Of a stretch of DNA of 64,000 nt, positions 46,576 through 58,700 are shown piece by piece. Numbering within the stretch: position 1 is the first letter of the stretch; each line of letters starts with the position of its first letter. A program made the position numbers and the translations under genes. Where the stretch lies: NCBI RefSeq assembly GCF_958295425.1, contig NC_081154.1:3135139-3199138 (forward strand). The letters run 5' to 3'. Source of the stretch: Solea solea. Taxonomy: Eukaryota > Chordata > Actinopteri > Pleuronectiformes > Soleidae. The notes below the pieces were generated by a model. That model saw only the letters and a list, made by a program, of their open reading frames with translations. It did not search any database and had not been told where the DNA came from.

Positions 46576-49145
46576 TAGTAGCGGCGGCGGCGGCGGCAAC
46601 AGCTCACTTTTTTATTTTCCGTCTCCTCCTCCGACGTTCCCGACGAGGAGGAGCGAAGGAGGGGAGGTCTTGACTCGGACCGCTGAGCGACAGGAGACTT
46701 GGCAGAGCCAACCTCCTCCTCCTCCTCCTGTGACACGAATTCCCACCTCCCGATCCTGCTTTCCCTCGCTCTGGAGCACTGTCCTGACTCGAGGGGGGGA
46801 GGTAAGGCTGGCGCAGGCCCGGGGGGGGGGCGGGTGGCAGCGGGACACCTCCGAGAGACCACACCGTAAACACTGCTGATGAGTCGTCCTCCTCCTTCTC
46901 CCTCTCCACTCACTCTCCCCTTCATCACTGCTCCTCCCCTCTCTAGACTGATGGAATCCTGGATGAAGCAGAGACGGGGTGGGGGTCACCGTGGGACAGA
47001 TATATGGACAAATGCAAACAGAACACCAGACACTTTTTCTTCTTTTTTTTTTCTTTTGTTTTGTTTTGTTGTACTCTGAGGCAAGACTGCGAGAGAGAGA
47101 CAGAGACAGAGACAGAGACAGAGAGAGAGAGAGACCCTCCTCCTCAAAGACTCTGGGTCTTTTCTCTTTTTTTTTTCCAACTTCAAATAAAAAAAAAAAC
47201 AAAAACAGATTTCGTACAAAAGATATATAAATATATATATATAGAAAAAAAAGTTATTGTGACGGACGTGTCCGGAGGGGAACGGCAGAGTCGATGAAAA
47301 ATGAGGACGTGTTTTTTTCTGAGATTAGAAAGTTGTTGTACTGCTTCACTGTTTGAATCTTTTCATACCCGATGAGAGTATTGAGAGAGGGAGAGGGAGG
47401 GAGGGAGGGAGGGAGGGGGGGAGAGTCCTGATTTAACGAGAAACAAAAGATGACGTAACCTCTCTCTCTCTGTCTCTCTCTCCGGTCTACACATACAGTA
47501 CAAACACAAACACTCACTCACACACACACACACATACACAAATGTGCACAGAAAACAAGTCGCAAAGAATATCACGTACTATTCCAGGTCGGATTTGTTT
47601 TCCTTATTTCTTTTTTTTTTGTTTGTTTTTTGTTTTTTTGTTGCTTCCAAGAGAATGGAAAGAAAATGATTGTATGAACTTGGTTGTATGATATGGTCAC
47701 AGGTCCTTTCAAGAAATCAAATTAATGAAGATTCATTATTAAGGTGTATTTTAAGTAGCCTTTGAGTTTGTGTATATAAGCTGTATTCATTTCTTTAAAA
47801 CTATGAAGAGTTTTAGGCTTCACCTGTTTTTTTTTAAAGAATACCTTTTATGTTTTTCTGTTTCTAGGAGGTTTTTTTTTGTGATTCAAGAAAAAAAAGA
47901 AAGACAATTTAAGCACATTTTACTGAAGGAAGTTCTTTCATATTTTGTGTCCTACTAAATACTGGACAGACCCTTAACTAATCACTGGCTGTTCAGAATG
48001 TGGTTTTTCACAGACATTTTCAACTTTGGCCCCGCCCCCATTCACAACTTGTTTTTTTATACATATGATAGATAACAAAGTAGCACTCCAGTCGGGGCAT
48101 AGCTTTTTTTGGCCATGTAGCAGAATGAGATGGCGTGAGCTAGATGCTACATGTAGCTCGTGGGATTAAAGTGAGCTACAGCAGCCCGGCGTCAACAAGA
48201 GGTAAAAAAAATGTGAAGAGAGGTGTACATACACACACTGTATTAAGTGGTTCCATAATCTGTAGTGGATGGGGGGGGAAAAACCAACTAGATTGTAGTA
48301 ATCCCTCCACTCCCCCCCCCCCCCCCCCCCCCCCCCCAGTGGTCAGGCAGGTGAAGGTCCCAAATGTGATATTTGTTGAATTCCTCACAAAATCTCCCTG
48401 TGATAGAAACCAATATGTGACTTTTTTTTGCCAGATCCAGAGAAACCTCGTACCCTGTGACTCACTTTACGCCAAAAACGCCTTCATCGCCATCAACACA
48501 CTCACACACACACACACACACACGCCGTCATCATCATGTAGACCATCGTTACTGTACCACACGCCAATGTCTCAGGAAGGAATCATGTTTTTGTGCTTGG
48601 CCTGTTCTTTGTATAATGTTCTGTGCTGCACCGCCCCCCCCCCCTGTCCGTCCGTCCGTCCGTCAATCACACATGCACACTCAAAACACACAAACACATG
48701 TCTGCTACTGAGCCCCTGGACTTCTTCTTCTTCTTCAATCGCTCACTTTTGTTTTGCCCTGGCAGACCAGGACTTTGCGTTGAGAGACACTGACCACGCG
48801 ACGTCACGACACGGGACAACGCCAGCGTGGAGTCGCTTGGTGTGTTCCTCTTTTTTTGTTTTTCTTTTCATTTGTACGGTCAAAGCTGCTTTTTCCATCA
48901 TTTTTTAGAACGTCACTCACGTCCAGAAACGGCGCACAACTTTTTTTTTTTTTTTCTCCTCTCCCTCCACGGCTAATCTGGAATAGCAACAGACGCACCG
49001 TCAGTCTGAGAAGTATGGAGTATGTTGCAATTTTTGTCAAGATTATCAAGCGACTTTGAAAAAAAGAAGAAAAAAAAACCAACAAAAAAAAGATAAAAAA
49101 ATAAAAATGAACATTTAATAATTATTAAACGCTGTTCGTGTGTGT
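46576..49145 (+). other. rara: Probable rara 3' untranslated region
   Basis: No coding exon is seen between the rara stop and the mki67 promoter. The stretch holds GA/CT-rich tracts, a 26-base poly-C run (48312-48337) and short CA repeats. Candidate poly(A) signals are AATAAA at 47186-47191, AATAAA at 49100-49105 and ATTAAA at 49124-49129. The last is followed by a GT-rich run (gttcgtgtgtgttgc), which makes about 49.14 kb the best guess for the 3' end. The end point is inference. Confidence 0.5.
48312..48337 (+). repeat. Poly-C tract (26 bases)
   Basis: The longest C run in the window, in the probable rara 3'UTR. Confidence 0.9.
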
Positions 49146-50793
49146 TGCTTTTCTTTCACTGCTGAGGAACTTTCTAGAAGCATAGCAACAAAGAGACTAA
49201 TAATAAAGTCCCCCACGTCCAAATAGGAGTAGGAATCACAAGGTATCAAACGATACGGTAAGTGATACATGGTCCACGATACCAATAATATCGCGATAAA
49301 AAAAGGTGAAATTGCAGGATTTCTCTGTTTATTCACAACATGGAGAACAAAGTGCTTAAAGTCTATGTATTGAATGTGGATGGAGCATCTCCAACACTTT
49401 CCCGCTGTAAACTCCCTCTTCTTCAGCCAGATTGTATGTTATGCCGTTACCTACTTGATAAATACTTGACCAAGAAAATTTGACCTGACAATGACCTGAA
49501 TCAAAGTGAGCAGCAAATTTAGAGTCAAGCATTCTCTTCAAAAGTGAACCAACGACTGGACTGAATAATGTTGTAGTCTCAGAGAATAAGCAGCTACAAC
49601 CTCACTGATATGGACTGTTTTTGTCTCTAACCTATATCAGAAAAGGTTAAATTTTTTGTTTGTCCTGTACTAGTGTTTTATTTTATGTTGTAGCAATTGT
49701 CACTTGTAACCATTAGATGGTGCTGTTCAGCAAAAGGAATACATGAACAAAGTGCATTGCAGGGAATTATGTAAACAAGAACCAATTTACTATTGCTCTA
49801 TAACCTTACTAAAACAGACTCAGTGTAGATTTACAGATAGTTTTGAAAGACACCAACAATCATTTTGTATCTAGGATAACAGAAGAGTCATTCTACTTGA
49901 TGTGATGTGCATTAAGTCTGTACTTGACGTTAGTCTTAAGATAAGATAAACTTTAGTTATCCCTCAAAGGGGAAATTCACTTGTTACAGCAGTTAAGACA
50001 GACGTGTGCAGACAGCAAAATTAGACAACACAAACAAACAAACAAGGGATTAAAGAAAGGTAAAACAGAAAAAAAACAATAGTCTATGTGCATTATGTAC
50101 AGATAAGTTATGGACATTACATACAGTGAATGAAGGCCAGAGAAATATTGCATGATGCAGGTAGATGCGTAAATAAATATAGTGAATATTGTGTATACAG
50201 ACTCATTAAGAATATAGGCACTTTGGTAAGGTTACCTTTTTGATGGTAATTCAGACAAAAAGTTTGGATTTGTTGAGATTTTAAGCCCTAATAAGTATAT
50301 GAAGTAGTCATAGGCTATTTTAATAAGGCAGTCCTGTGACATAAATTCACTTTTAGCTCAATTTTATTGGGTAGCCAGACATTTTACTGAAAGATATTGT
50401 AAAAGAGGAGGAATATCTACTTCACGACATTTGAATATATGTTCTGATGTGAGGGAGACTGCTTTTCTCGATGGAGATGCAATATTGACTTACAAAGATG
50501 ATAAATACAGATAATGTATTTCTGATATGATGGAATTATGTCATATTTTTTTTTAAATGTGTTTATTCATTTTTAATTATATCATTTTAAATATGTCAAT
50601 GAAATAAATCCTTAGAAATTCAAACAGATAATTTATGAGCGTCTAATATCAAGACAGCTACTTTTCTTTATCATCACCAAAGACACTATTGATCAATTGA
50701 AGAATCATATCAACATTAAGTGTATTTAATTGAAAGAAAACGTTCACATTATTGTTCTTTTACAGTTCAAGTCGTTCTCGTAAAGAAGCTCAG
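49146..50793. other. rara-mki67 intergenic region
   Basis: AT-rich DNA with no coding exon. The segment 49938-50210 (agataaactttagttatccc, tgttacagcag) looks like the 3' part of a fish LINE, possibly Rex/RTE type. The rest shows nothing specific. Confidence 0.5.
49190..49310. repeat. Dispersed tatcg-rich repeat, copy 2 (partial)
   Basis: gtccaaataggagtaggaat followed by gatacatggtccacgatacc and aataatatcgcgat corresponds to both ends of copy 1 without its middle. Confidence 0.45.
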
Positions 50794-50885
50794 TGATTGG
50801 GCTGTACTTAACCCCGCCCCTCTGCGTAGCCAGTGACGTTACGACCAATCACAACCCTTCGCGCAAAATTTCAAACATTTTCAAA
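50794..50885 (+). promoter_or_regulatory. mki67: mki67 cell-cycle promoter motifs
   Basis: Visible in order: inverted CCAAT (attgg 50796-50800), GC-box (ccccgcccc about 50812-50820), CRE-like tgacgtta (50833-50840), CCAAT (50845-50849), E2F-like ttcgcgc (50858-50864) and two CHR-like ttcaaa (50870-50875 and 50880-50885). CCAAT plus CDE/E2F plus CHR is the signature of late cell-cycle genes repressed by DREAM and activated by B-MYB/FOXM1-MuvB. The sites are short, so the call rests on their clustering and order. Confidence 0.6.
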
Positions 50886-51249
50886 CTACAGTCCCTTCAC
50901 CGATGTGGTGTTGCTCCGCCAAAATCGTAAACAAAATAGTCCATTTTGTTCAAGTGCAAGATACATTCCGTAAGGCCAACAAACAAACATTTTAAAATAA
51001 AGCAACATAAACAAATCATACACTGAATCCCAAAACGGCCAGCTTATCCGTGTATTTCGGGAGTGTAAGTGCGTAAGTGTAGTTTGGCGGAGTGATACTA
51101 AAGTAGTAAAAAGCTGGAGGAGACGAGATACTACAAGGTTCCGCTATTAACCATTTACGTTAGCCACTCGTCCACGACCCGCTTAGTTAGCGGCAGGAAG
51201 TCAACTGTACTTTTAGTCTGGTATGATTTTATAGTTGAATAAAATTCTC

Positions 51250-51315
51250 TTCGACACGTTCCTGTCGAAGTTTATGGATTTAAAGAAGCCGATGTGTCTT
51301 TGAACGGATTTACAG
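51250..51315 (+). other. mki67: mki67 non-coding first exon (5' boundary uncertain)
   Basis: A donor (tacag|gtgagg at 51316) pairs with the acceptor ttccag ending at 51706, which opens the exon containing the start codon at 51721. The 5' end of this leader exon is not determined; it may begin anywhere after the promoter motifs near 50.8-50.9 kb. Confidence 0.5.
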
Positions 51316-51720
51316 GTGAGGCTGTAGCACTTATTATTCAAGGTTTCCAGCCGGTCCTATTTTACTATAACGCACGTTTTTTAAAAATCTATATTTCACG
51401 ATAGTTTTTCGTGTCATTTTAAGTGCATTTCAACGATCAAATCGCCTGAATGACTTTAAACACACGTGAGTGATAATGCGACACTACACGTGGGGTTGAC
51501 TTGTGTGTTTTAACTTGCTCGTTTGGTTCGGTTCGGTTCGGTAATATTCGTCAAGTAACAGTAACTAGCTAGTCAATGAGTTTGCATTTTTTTTTTTAAA
51601 TGTTTTAATGCAAGTTACTACATTCAGGCTAATATGTTGTGTTTTTGTCTTTTAATCTAGTTGACGCTGTTGCAGTTTTGACATATTTATTTCCTTACGT
51701 TTCCAGGTAAAGTAACGAAA

Positions 51721-51809
51721 ATGCCATTACATGGGAAAATAGTCGTGATAAAGAGGAGTGGAGGCGATGGCACCGAGTTTCCTCTCACTGCAACATGCTT
51801 GTTTGGAAG
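51721..51809 (+). CDS. mki67: mki67 coding exon 1: start of FHA domain (residues 1-29)
   Basis: It reads [20 protein letters not shown] and ends CLFG plus two bases of Arg; the donor is gtgagt. The exon itself begins at 51707 after ttccag. The start context gaaaATG has a purine at -3. Confidence 0.93.
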
Positions 51810-52598
51810 GTGAGTTACCTTTTTATTGACATGTTTTTTCTTTTATTTAAATGTCATGTCATCAGGTTTTAAGTGATATATATGTTCTTGTTTAGTGGAC
51901 AAAGCAACACTCTGTGATGGAGTCCACATTTTGCATGTCTTTTTACACGACCGCGTGTCAGAGGTGCTGTAAAAACTCATCTGATTTGAAGGCGGGCCAA
52001 CAGCTGCCGACGTCACAGTCTTTAAACACACGATGTCCACGACTGCAAATGAAACCCTATCAGTGTTGTAATGAAACTAAGTAAAAATACTGAGTTACTG
52101 TACTTAAGTACAAAATTCACGCATATGCACTTTATTTGTCTCTATACTTTATAAGTATCTCTGTTACTCATTACTACTGAATAAAATCAGAAGAATAGAT
52201 GGTCGTTTTCTAGTCTTAATGAGCTGTTTTACACGACAGTTTTCACCCACTCACACATCTTTCATACCCATTTACACTCTGCAACATGGGGTTAAGTGTC
52301 TTGCTCAATATTGACACGTAAACTAGCAGAGTCTCGCCCTACCACTGAGCTACCATGGCCCAATCCTACCTAACCATTTTAATACTTTTACTTTTAAAAT
52401 TCAAGTAAATTTTACATCAGAAAGTTACTTTTGATACTCACGTACAGTAAATGTCATATTATATATTATATATCATATTTTACTTGCACCCTCCCTCTAT
52501 CAGTCCACTGTTCCCATCATTCTTTCCAAGACTACTTCTGTCGTTTATTCAATTTTTCTAAGTCGCTTTGGATAAAAGCATCTGCTTTATTATATATG

Positions 52599-52675
<77 letters not shown>

Positions 52676-52703
52676 GTATGTATGTATATACATACATATA
52701 CAC

Positions 52704-52751
<48 letters not shown>

Positions 52752-55700
52752 CTACTAACAGCAGTTGGTAAAGTCCACCCATCCATTATGAGCTGTACTC
52801 TCAATGGATTAAACTCAAATTTTAATTTTCATCGAGCACATTTAAAAACAACAGTGGTTGACCAAAGTGCTGTACAGAATGAAGTCAATGGCGATAAAAT
52901 AGAACAGCACAAAAACAAAGTCGAGTTTAGTTTAGGCTTTGTGACTTCCAGAAGCAGCTGGTTCACTTCACACAAGAGCCACGATGCACACTATTGGACT
53001 TTGTGTCAATAATCAATACCAAGCCCCACGCCCCATTGTAGAGGTCATTTAGTCTCTTCTGTAGTGGAATGAACATGGTATTTTTACTCATGTGACAGCA
53101 GATGTAGATATAAATTTTCTTTATTGTGCAAAAAAAGGGTGCCAACATAGAAGTCAAGGAAAGGGCAGCTTATTTTACCTTTTGTAGTTTAAATTGAGGT
53201 GTCTTGGCCTGTTTTGGATAATATATTATAAAGCTAATATCAACCAATACCAGTGCCGTGCAGACAATAGTGTTTGGCTAAAATATGTCCATCACAGGAT
53301 TTTTACACTTAAAGGCTCTCCAGCTCGTACAGTAACTTTCTAAATCCTCCAATATCCACTGCAGAAAATGACCCCTCGTGCTGTTGAGGGCAATTTGGGG
53401 TTGTAATGTTATGGCTTAGCAGGATTTATTTTTGATTTATTTCTTTTCAAAGTATTGATCTTAAAAGCAGATTCTCATTTTACTTGCATTCCTAAACGTG
53501 TAGGTCACTGCGTGTAGCGTGTGTGCGCGCATTTTTTTGTCTATTTTTTGTCGTGGGAAAACCAAATAACTTTTACCAACGTTACTACTTTGTTCGGTGT
53601 TGCCACTCACACAAGCAGTCGCCATTTTGTTGTTTTAAGAATCATGGGCATGTATGGGATGATGTAACCTGTAGTTCTCACTCATCCTTCCCTGTGTGCA
53701 ACTGGGCTGAATCAAAACCAGCTTTTGCCTGTAAACATTGTGGTATTCACGTTGCATGCTGCTAAAGGTTTCATGTGGCCATATGTGTTTGTGTTCCAAC
53801 AGGAAGCCTGACTGTGACATTCGTATTCAGCTACCTCAAGTCTCCAAAGAGCATTGCAGAATTGACTTGAATGAAAATAAAGAGGTAAATCAACTTCACT
53901 GAGCATGACCAAATTTAACAATATGGTACAATGATAAAGTGTGATTTGACAGCAGGAAACTTGTATTGGAAATGAGCAAAATCCCAGCTAACAAGTATTT
54001 CAATGATTTGGAATGGTTAAATTATGTCCATCTCTTCCAGGTCATTTTGACAAATATCAGCTCGGTGAATCCAACCCGGGTCAATGGAGAAGTTCTGCAG
54101 CAGTCGGAGCGTTTGAAACATGGAGATGTGATAACAATTATTGACCGTTCTTTCAGGTATGTTCTCTTCATATGCATAAAATATCAGTTATTGTTACTGA
54201 TAAGACGCGCGTCTTCAAAAGCTTATAGTTTTTTGTCATTTTAGGTTTGAGTATCCACCAGCACCAACACCTAAGAAGAGGTTTTCTACAGGATGCAAAA
54301 CTAAAACCCTTAAAGTAATTTAATTTTCTAAAAAAAATCTTTTATTGACTTTGCAGACTCTTGCTTCAGTCATGAAACATTTATTTATATTTTTACATCT
54401 AGGTTCTTCAAGAGCCACAAGTGGTGGACACTGTCACTGCTGAACCAGGAGAGAAGAGGGTCTCGGAAGTGTTCACAGGTGAGATTACATGATTTTGGTT
54501 ATGGGTAAATAAAGAGGGTTGCTGCACAATTCATATATTCATTGGTGAATGGGACAAGTGTTATGTTATAATCTGTCGATTTGATATTTGGGGCCTATCA
54601 TCTTTCTGTAGCTTAGTTCTTAATGCTTTAATTTAATTTAATTTGAATTGTCAAGTGCTAGTTGCTCATGCAAAGTTTTTTTTTGATTGAAAGATGGAAC
54701 TAACCATGGCAACATCCAACGATCCCTGGAGAACACAGTGGAGGTGGAGTCCACAGGGGATAATAGCCTCCTGCAAAACAAGACCAACTCCCCCTTCAAT
54801 GATCTATATCAAATGATCAAAAAGTCTCTAGATGTCAAGACCCCTATGAAGTCTTCTTCTGTCAGCCTGCTTCAAACACCGACATCAAGGTTTTGCACTC
54901 CAAAACCTGGGTCGGTCAAGAAAAATGACAAACCTGTCATTTCTACAGAGGCCAAGAATACTCCAATGAAAGATGACGCCAAAGTCCTTTCTGGAGCTGA
55001 TGAAACAAAGGGAGAGGTTGAAAGTGTTGATAAGGGGACCCCAAAGTCTGTTAAGAAGGAGAGGAGGTCCCTCCAGCTTTCTACTGAGAATCCTGGTCCT
55101 GCAGTGGAAGAAGCTGATCACGCAACAAAGTCTGAAGCAACTTCACCTCAGAGAAGAAACCGCACAACCCCGCAGAGGTTTACTGTGCAACAGGTCGTCG
55201 AACAAGTGTGTGTGCAAACCCCGCCTAAGTCACCATTGAGGAGGAAAAGCAAGGAGGCCACGCCAGCCAAACCTACAGTGACACAAGAGCCAGAAATATC
55301 TGCTCCCAGCACACCTCAAACTCAAAGAGTATCACCACGGAACGTGGCAAAAGCAGAGAAAGGTAAATAAAAAAGTGGTTTTAATTTGAAAGTGTTTGAG
55401 CTATTTTACAATAATCCAAGCATGTGTGTTGTGTTTGGCAAAATCCATCATGTAATCTGTAACAATTAATTTTTCAGCAAAGGAAATGCCCAAAAAACGC
55501 AAAAGCGCTGAACTTGGAGCGGACTTGCACACATCGCAAATGAAGAGAAAGCGTGTTTCCTTTGGAGGTCTCTTGAGTCCAGAGTTATTTGACAAGCGCC
55601 TGCCTCCTAACTCTCCATTACGTAAGGGGGCCGCTCCACGGAGGAGCTTATGTCTCCCTAAAACCAAGCTGTCACTCCTTAGAAGAGCGTCAGCCATCGG

Positions 55701-58700
55701 CCTCGTAAAGGTAAAATTGTGACTCAAGTATCTACATGTTCATGAAGAATACAAAAAAAGATATTTGTAATAATGTGCAAAATGTATCTTGTTTGACATA
55801 GGAGAAAAAGGGGACTCCGTCACCTAAAAAGTCACCAAACAACAAAAATGTAACGCCTGTCAAGAAAACTCCAAAATCAAGGACCCCATCACCCAAGGCA
55901 GCATCTCCTGGCAAGAAAACCCCAAAATCAAGGTCCCCATCTCCCAAGGCAGCATCTCCTGGAAAGAAATCACCAAAATCCAAGTCACCTTCTCCCAAGG
56001 CAGCATCTCCTGGAAAGAAATCACCAAAATCCAAGTCACCTTCTCCCAAGGCAGCATCTCCTGGAAAGAAATCACCAAAATCCAAGTCACCTTCTCCCAA
56101 GGCAGCATCTCCTGGAAAGAAATCACCAAAATCCAAGTCGCCTGTTTCCAAGACTCCTGTGAAAAGAGGACGGTCTCCTTCAACCAAAATTGAAACGCCT
56201 AAGACTGCTTCCATTGTAACACCAGGTGAAACCCCCACAGTGCAAGGGCGCTTCTCTGTGTCGCACATCACCACTCCCTCTCCAGTTGCCGAAGGTGCCA
56301 TTTCTGACCAGATGCCTTCAGTCCCTGTGACCCCTAAGATTCCTCTGAACAGGAAGAGCATGAAGAGCAACGCAAAGAAGACCCCGTCTGTTGCCAAGAG
56401 TGCTGTAAAAGTCATGCGGAGGAGTGGCATTTCACGGGCATCAATGAAGTGTATGTAGATTTATCATTTTAACACCCTTTACATTAAAACAATCATCTTT
56501 TTAAATATTTTTTAATGAACAATTGTTACAGTTGTTGGACCCAAACTGTTAAGCACATGTGCTACTGTATGTGCAGTAACTTTCAAGGCTGTTTTATAAT
56601 TAATCAAGAATGAAGTTGATCTATATTTCTTCTTTCATTTCAGTCAAAAATTCCTGGGCAAACATTGTGAAATTTGGACAAGTTAAGGCTCAAGTTGCTG
56701 CCCCAGCCAAGAAAACGGTCGTCAAAATAACGACTAAGAAGGCTGTGCCCAAAATGCAGGTAAAGTAGGCTGTTGTATTTCAAGACTGTGTTGTTACCTT
56801 GTTGGACATTTTACATATGCAGAAAATAAAACTGGCTTGTGTTGACTTCATAAAATCTTATTTACTAAACTGAAAATCAGAAATATGTATGTATATTCCT
56901 CTTCCTTGATGTCTATATACTCCATGAGTTAAGCTACATTGTAAAGAGCTAGAGAAGAAATACATACATTTAAAAACATTTCCAAACATTCCATTCTTTT
57001 GCCATTTTAAGACAAATATCAATGTTTTTTTTTTAATATGACTAAGCCGCTTACTTGATCTCTATTGGGCACCATTACTGCAGTGACTGCAATTAATTGT
57101 TTTTTTTTCTTAATTTTTCCAGACACCTGCAAGAAAACTCCATGGTCATGTCAGCACTGGGCACGCCAACTCACCTGTGACCATTGTTGTGGGCAAAGCT
57201 CACAAACAAAGCCTTTTGCAACCAACTGGTGCTGCACCAAAAGTGGTCGTCAATGCTGCCCTCTCAAAAAAGAACATGAAAATGGATGAAGACTTGACTG
57301 GTAATAAAAACCTTTCTGGTCTGGTTATTGCACTGGCCTACGGACTTAATTTATTTATTGTTTCTTGACATGTTCTTGTTGTACTTTGTTGTTTCAGGCA
57401 TTTCTGAAATGTTTAAAACACCTGTAAATGAAAAGAAGAGGAAATCTGTCCTCGATTGCAGTGCCCCCAAGACCCCATTGGGAGTTGTTGGCACGTCGGT
57501 TGTCGAACCGTCGGTTCTCAACACACCCGAGGAGCCAGGTACAGTGTGTTATGCAGTTATTTCACAAATGCACATTTTATGGTGATCACCATCATCATAA
57601 ACCTGGAAGACTACGTGGTGCAGATTATTAGTTCCCATTCACAGATGGGTTTTTCTTCATAATATTTACAAGCTTGTTAATGATGTGCTATTTATTTTAC
57701 AGGAGAAATGATTGTGTCGCCTCTGAGTGTAGCATCTACAGTGAAAAGCAGAGAATACAACAGTGAAGCAGTGCAACGCCTCCTAAACGGCGATGAAGAA
57801 TCTAGCTTTGCCCTTGAGATCTCTGATTCAGAGACCCAGCCTGAATCCAGTGAACAGCAGAGTGCAGAATTGAAGCCGACCACTGTAATGACCCCAAAAC
57901 AGAAGCCAGAACAACTGCCGTGTCTCACTGGAGTGAAGAGGATCATGAAGACGCCAAGACAGAAGGCCGAGCCTGTTGAAGACCTCAGAGGAAAGCTTCT
58001 TGCAACTCCCAAACAGCAGAAGCCTACAGAAATACAAGAGTGCTTCAGTGGAGTAAAGAGAATTTTCAGCACCCCACAGCAGGAGCCTGAAGCTGTTGAA
58101 GACCTTCAAGGAAAACTCCCAGAAAACACTCCCAAAGCTTTAGAGGCTGGTGATGTGAGCCTTATTGTATCTGAAACAGAAAACAAGATGAACCAAGATG
58201 TGGAGAGCCACCCAATGGTGTGTCTTACAGATGTCGAGAGAGTAATCGAGGAGCCACAGGACGATATACCAGAAGCAACTGATGATACTTCTCATGTCAG
58301 CGTGGTAGAAGGTAAACTAATCAATCTTTGTGCCATTTCTTGTTTTTAGAAGAATGTAACACTAAATCTGAAACATGGAGTGAAAATGAGACCCTTTTTT
58401 TTCGATTCTCGGGTTGACTCCCCTTTAATTGTTCCAAGTAATTTGTGTCCTGGAAGTGAATGAATATCAGGGCATGTCCTGCAAATATAAACTCAATGTT
58501 TTGTTTTTTCCTTTTCATTTTAGAAGCTGATGAAGCTCTGCTGAGTGGAGATGAGGGTCCATCATCTCATGCCATGAAAACTGTCTCTCCCACGGCCACC
58601 GATGATGTATCTGAGGAACCACCCAAAGTGGATGCAGCAGTTGAGAATTTATTCAACAATCAACCAGAAATGGAGATCACAACTGGTGAAGTCACAGAGA

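Noticed and set aside
48144..48908. 254-codon + strand ORF downstream of rara
   Set aside because: It runs through a poly-C tract and CA repeats, which keep the frame open; it lies in the probable 3'UTR.
55732..56430. 232-codon minus-strand ORF rich in Gly-Asp-Phe repeats
   Set aside because: It is the antisense of the mki67 exon 8 coding minisatellite, whose codon pattern leaves the opposite strand open.
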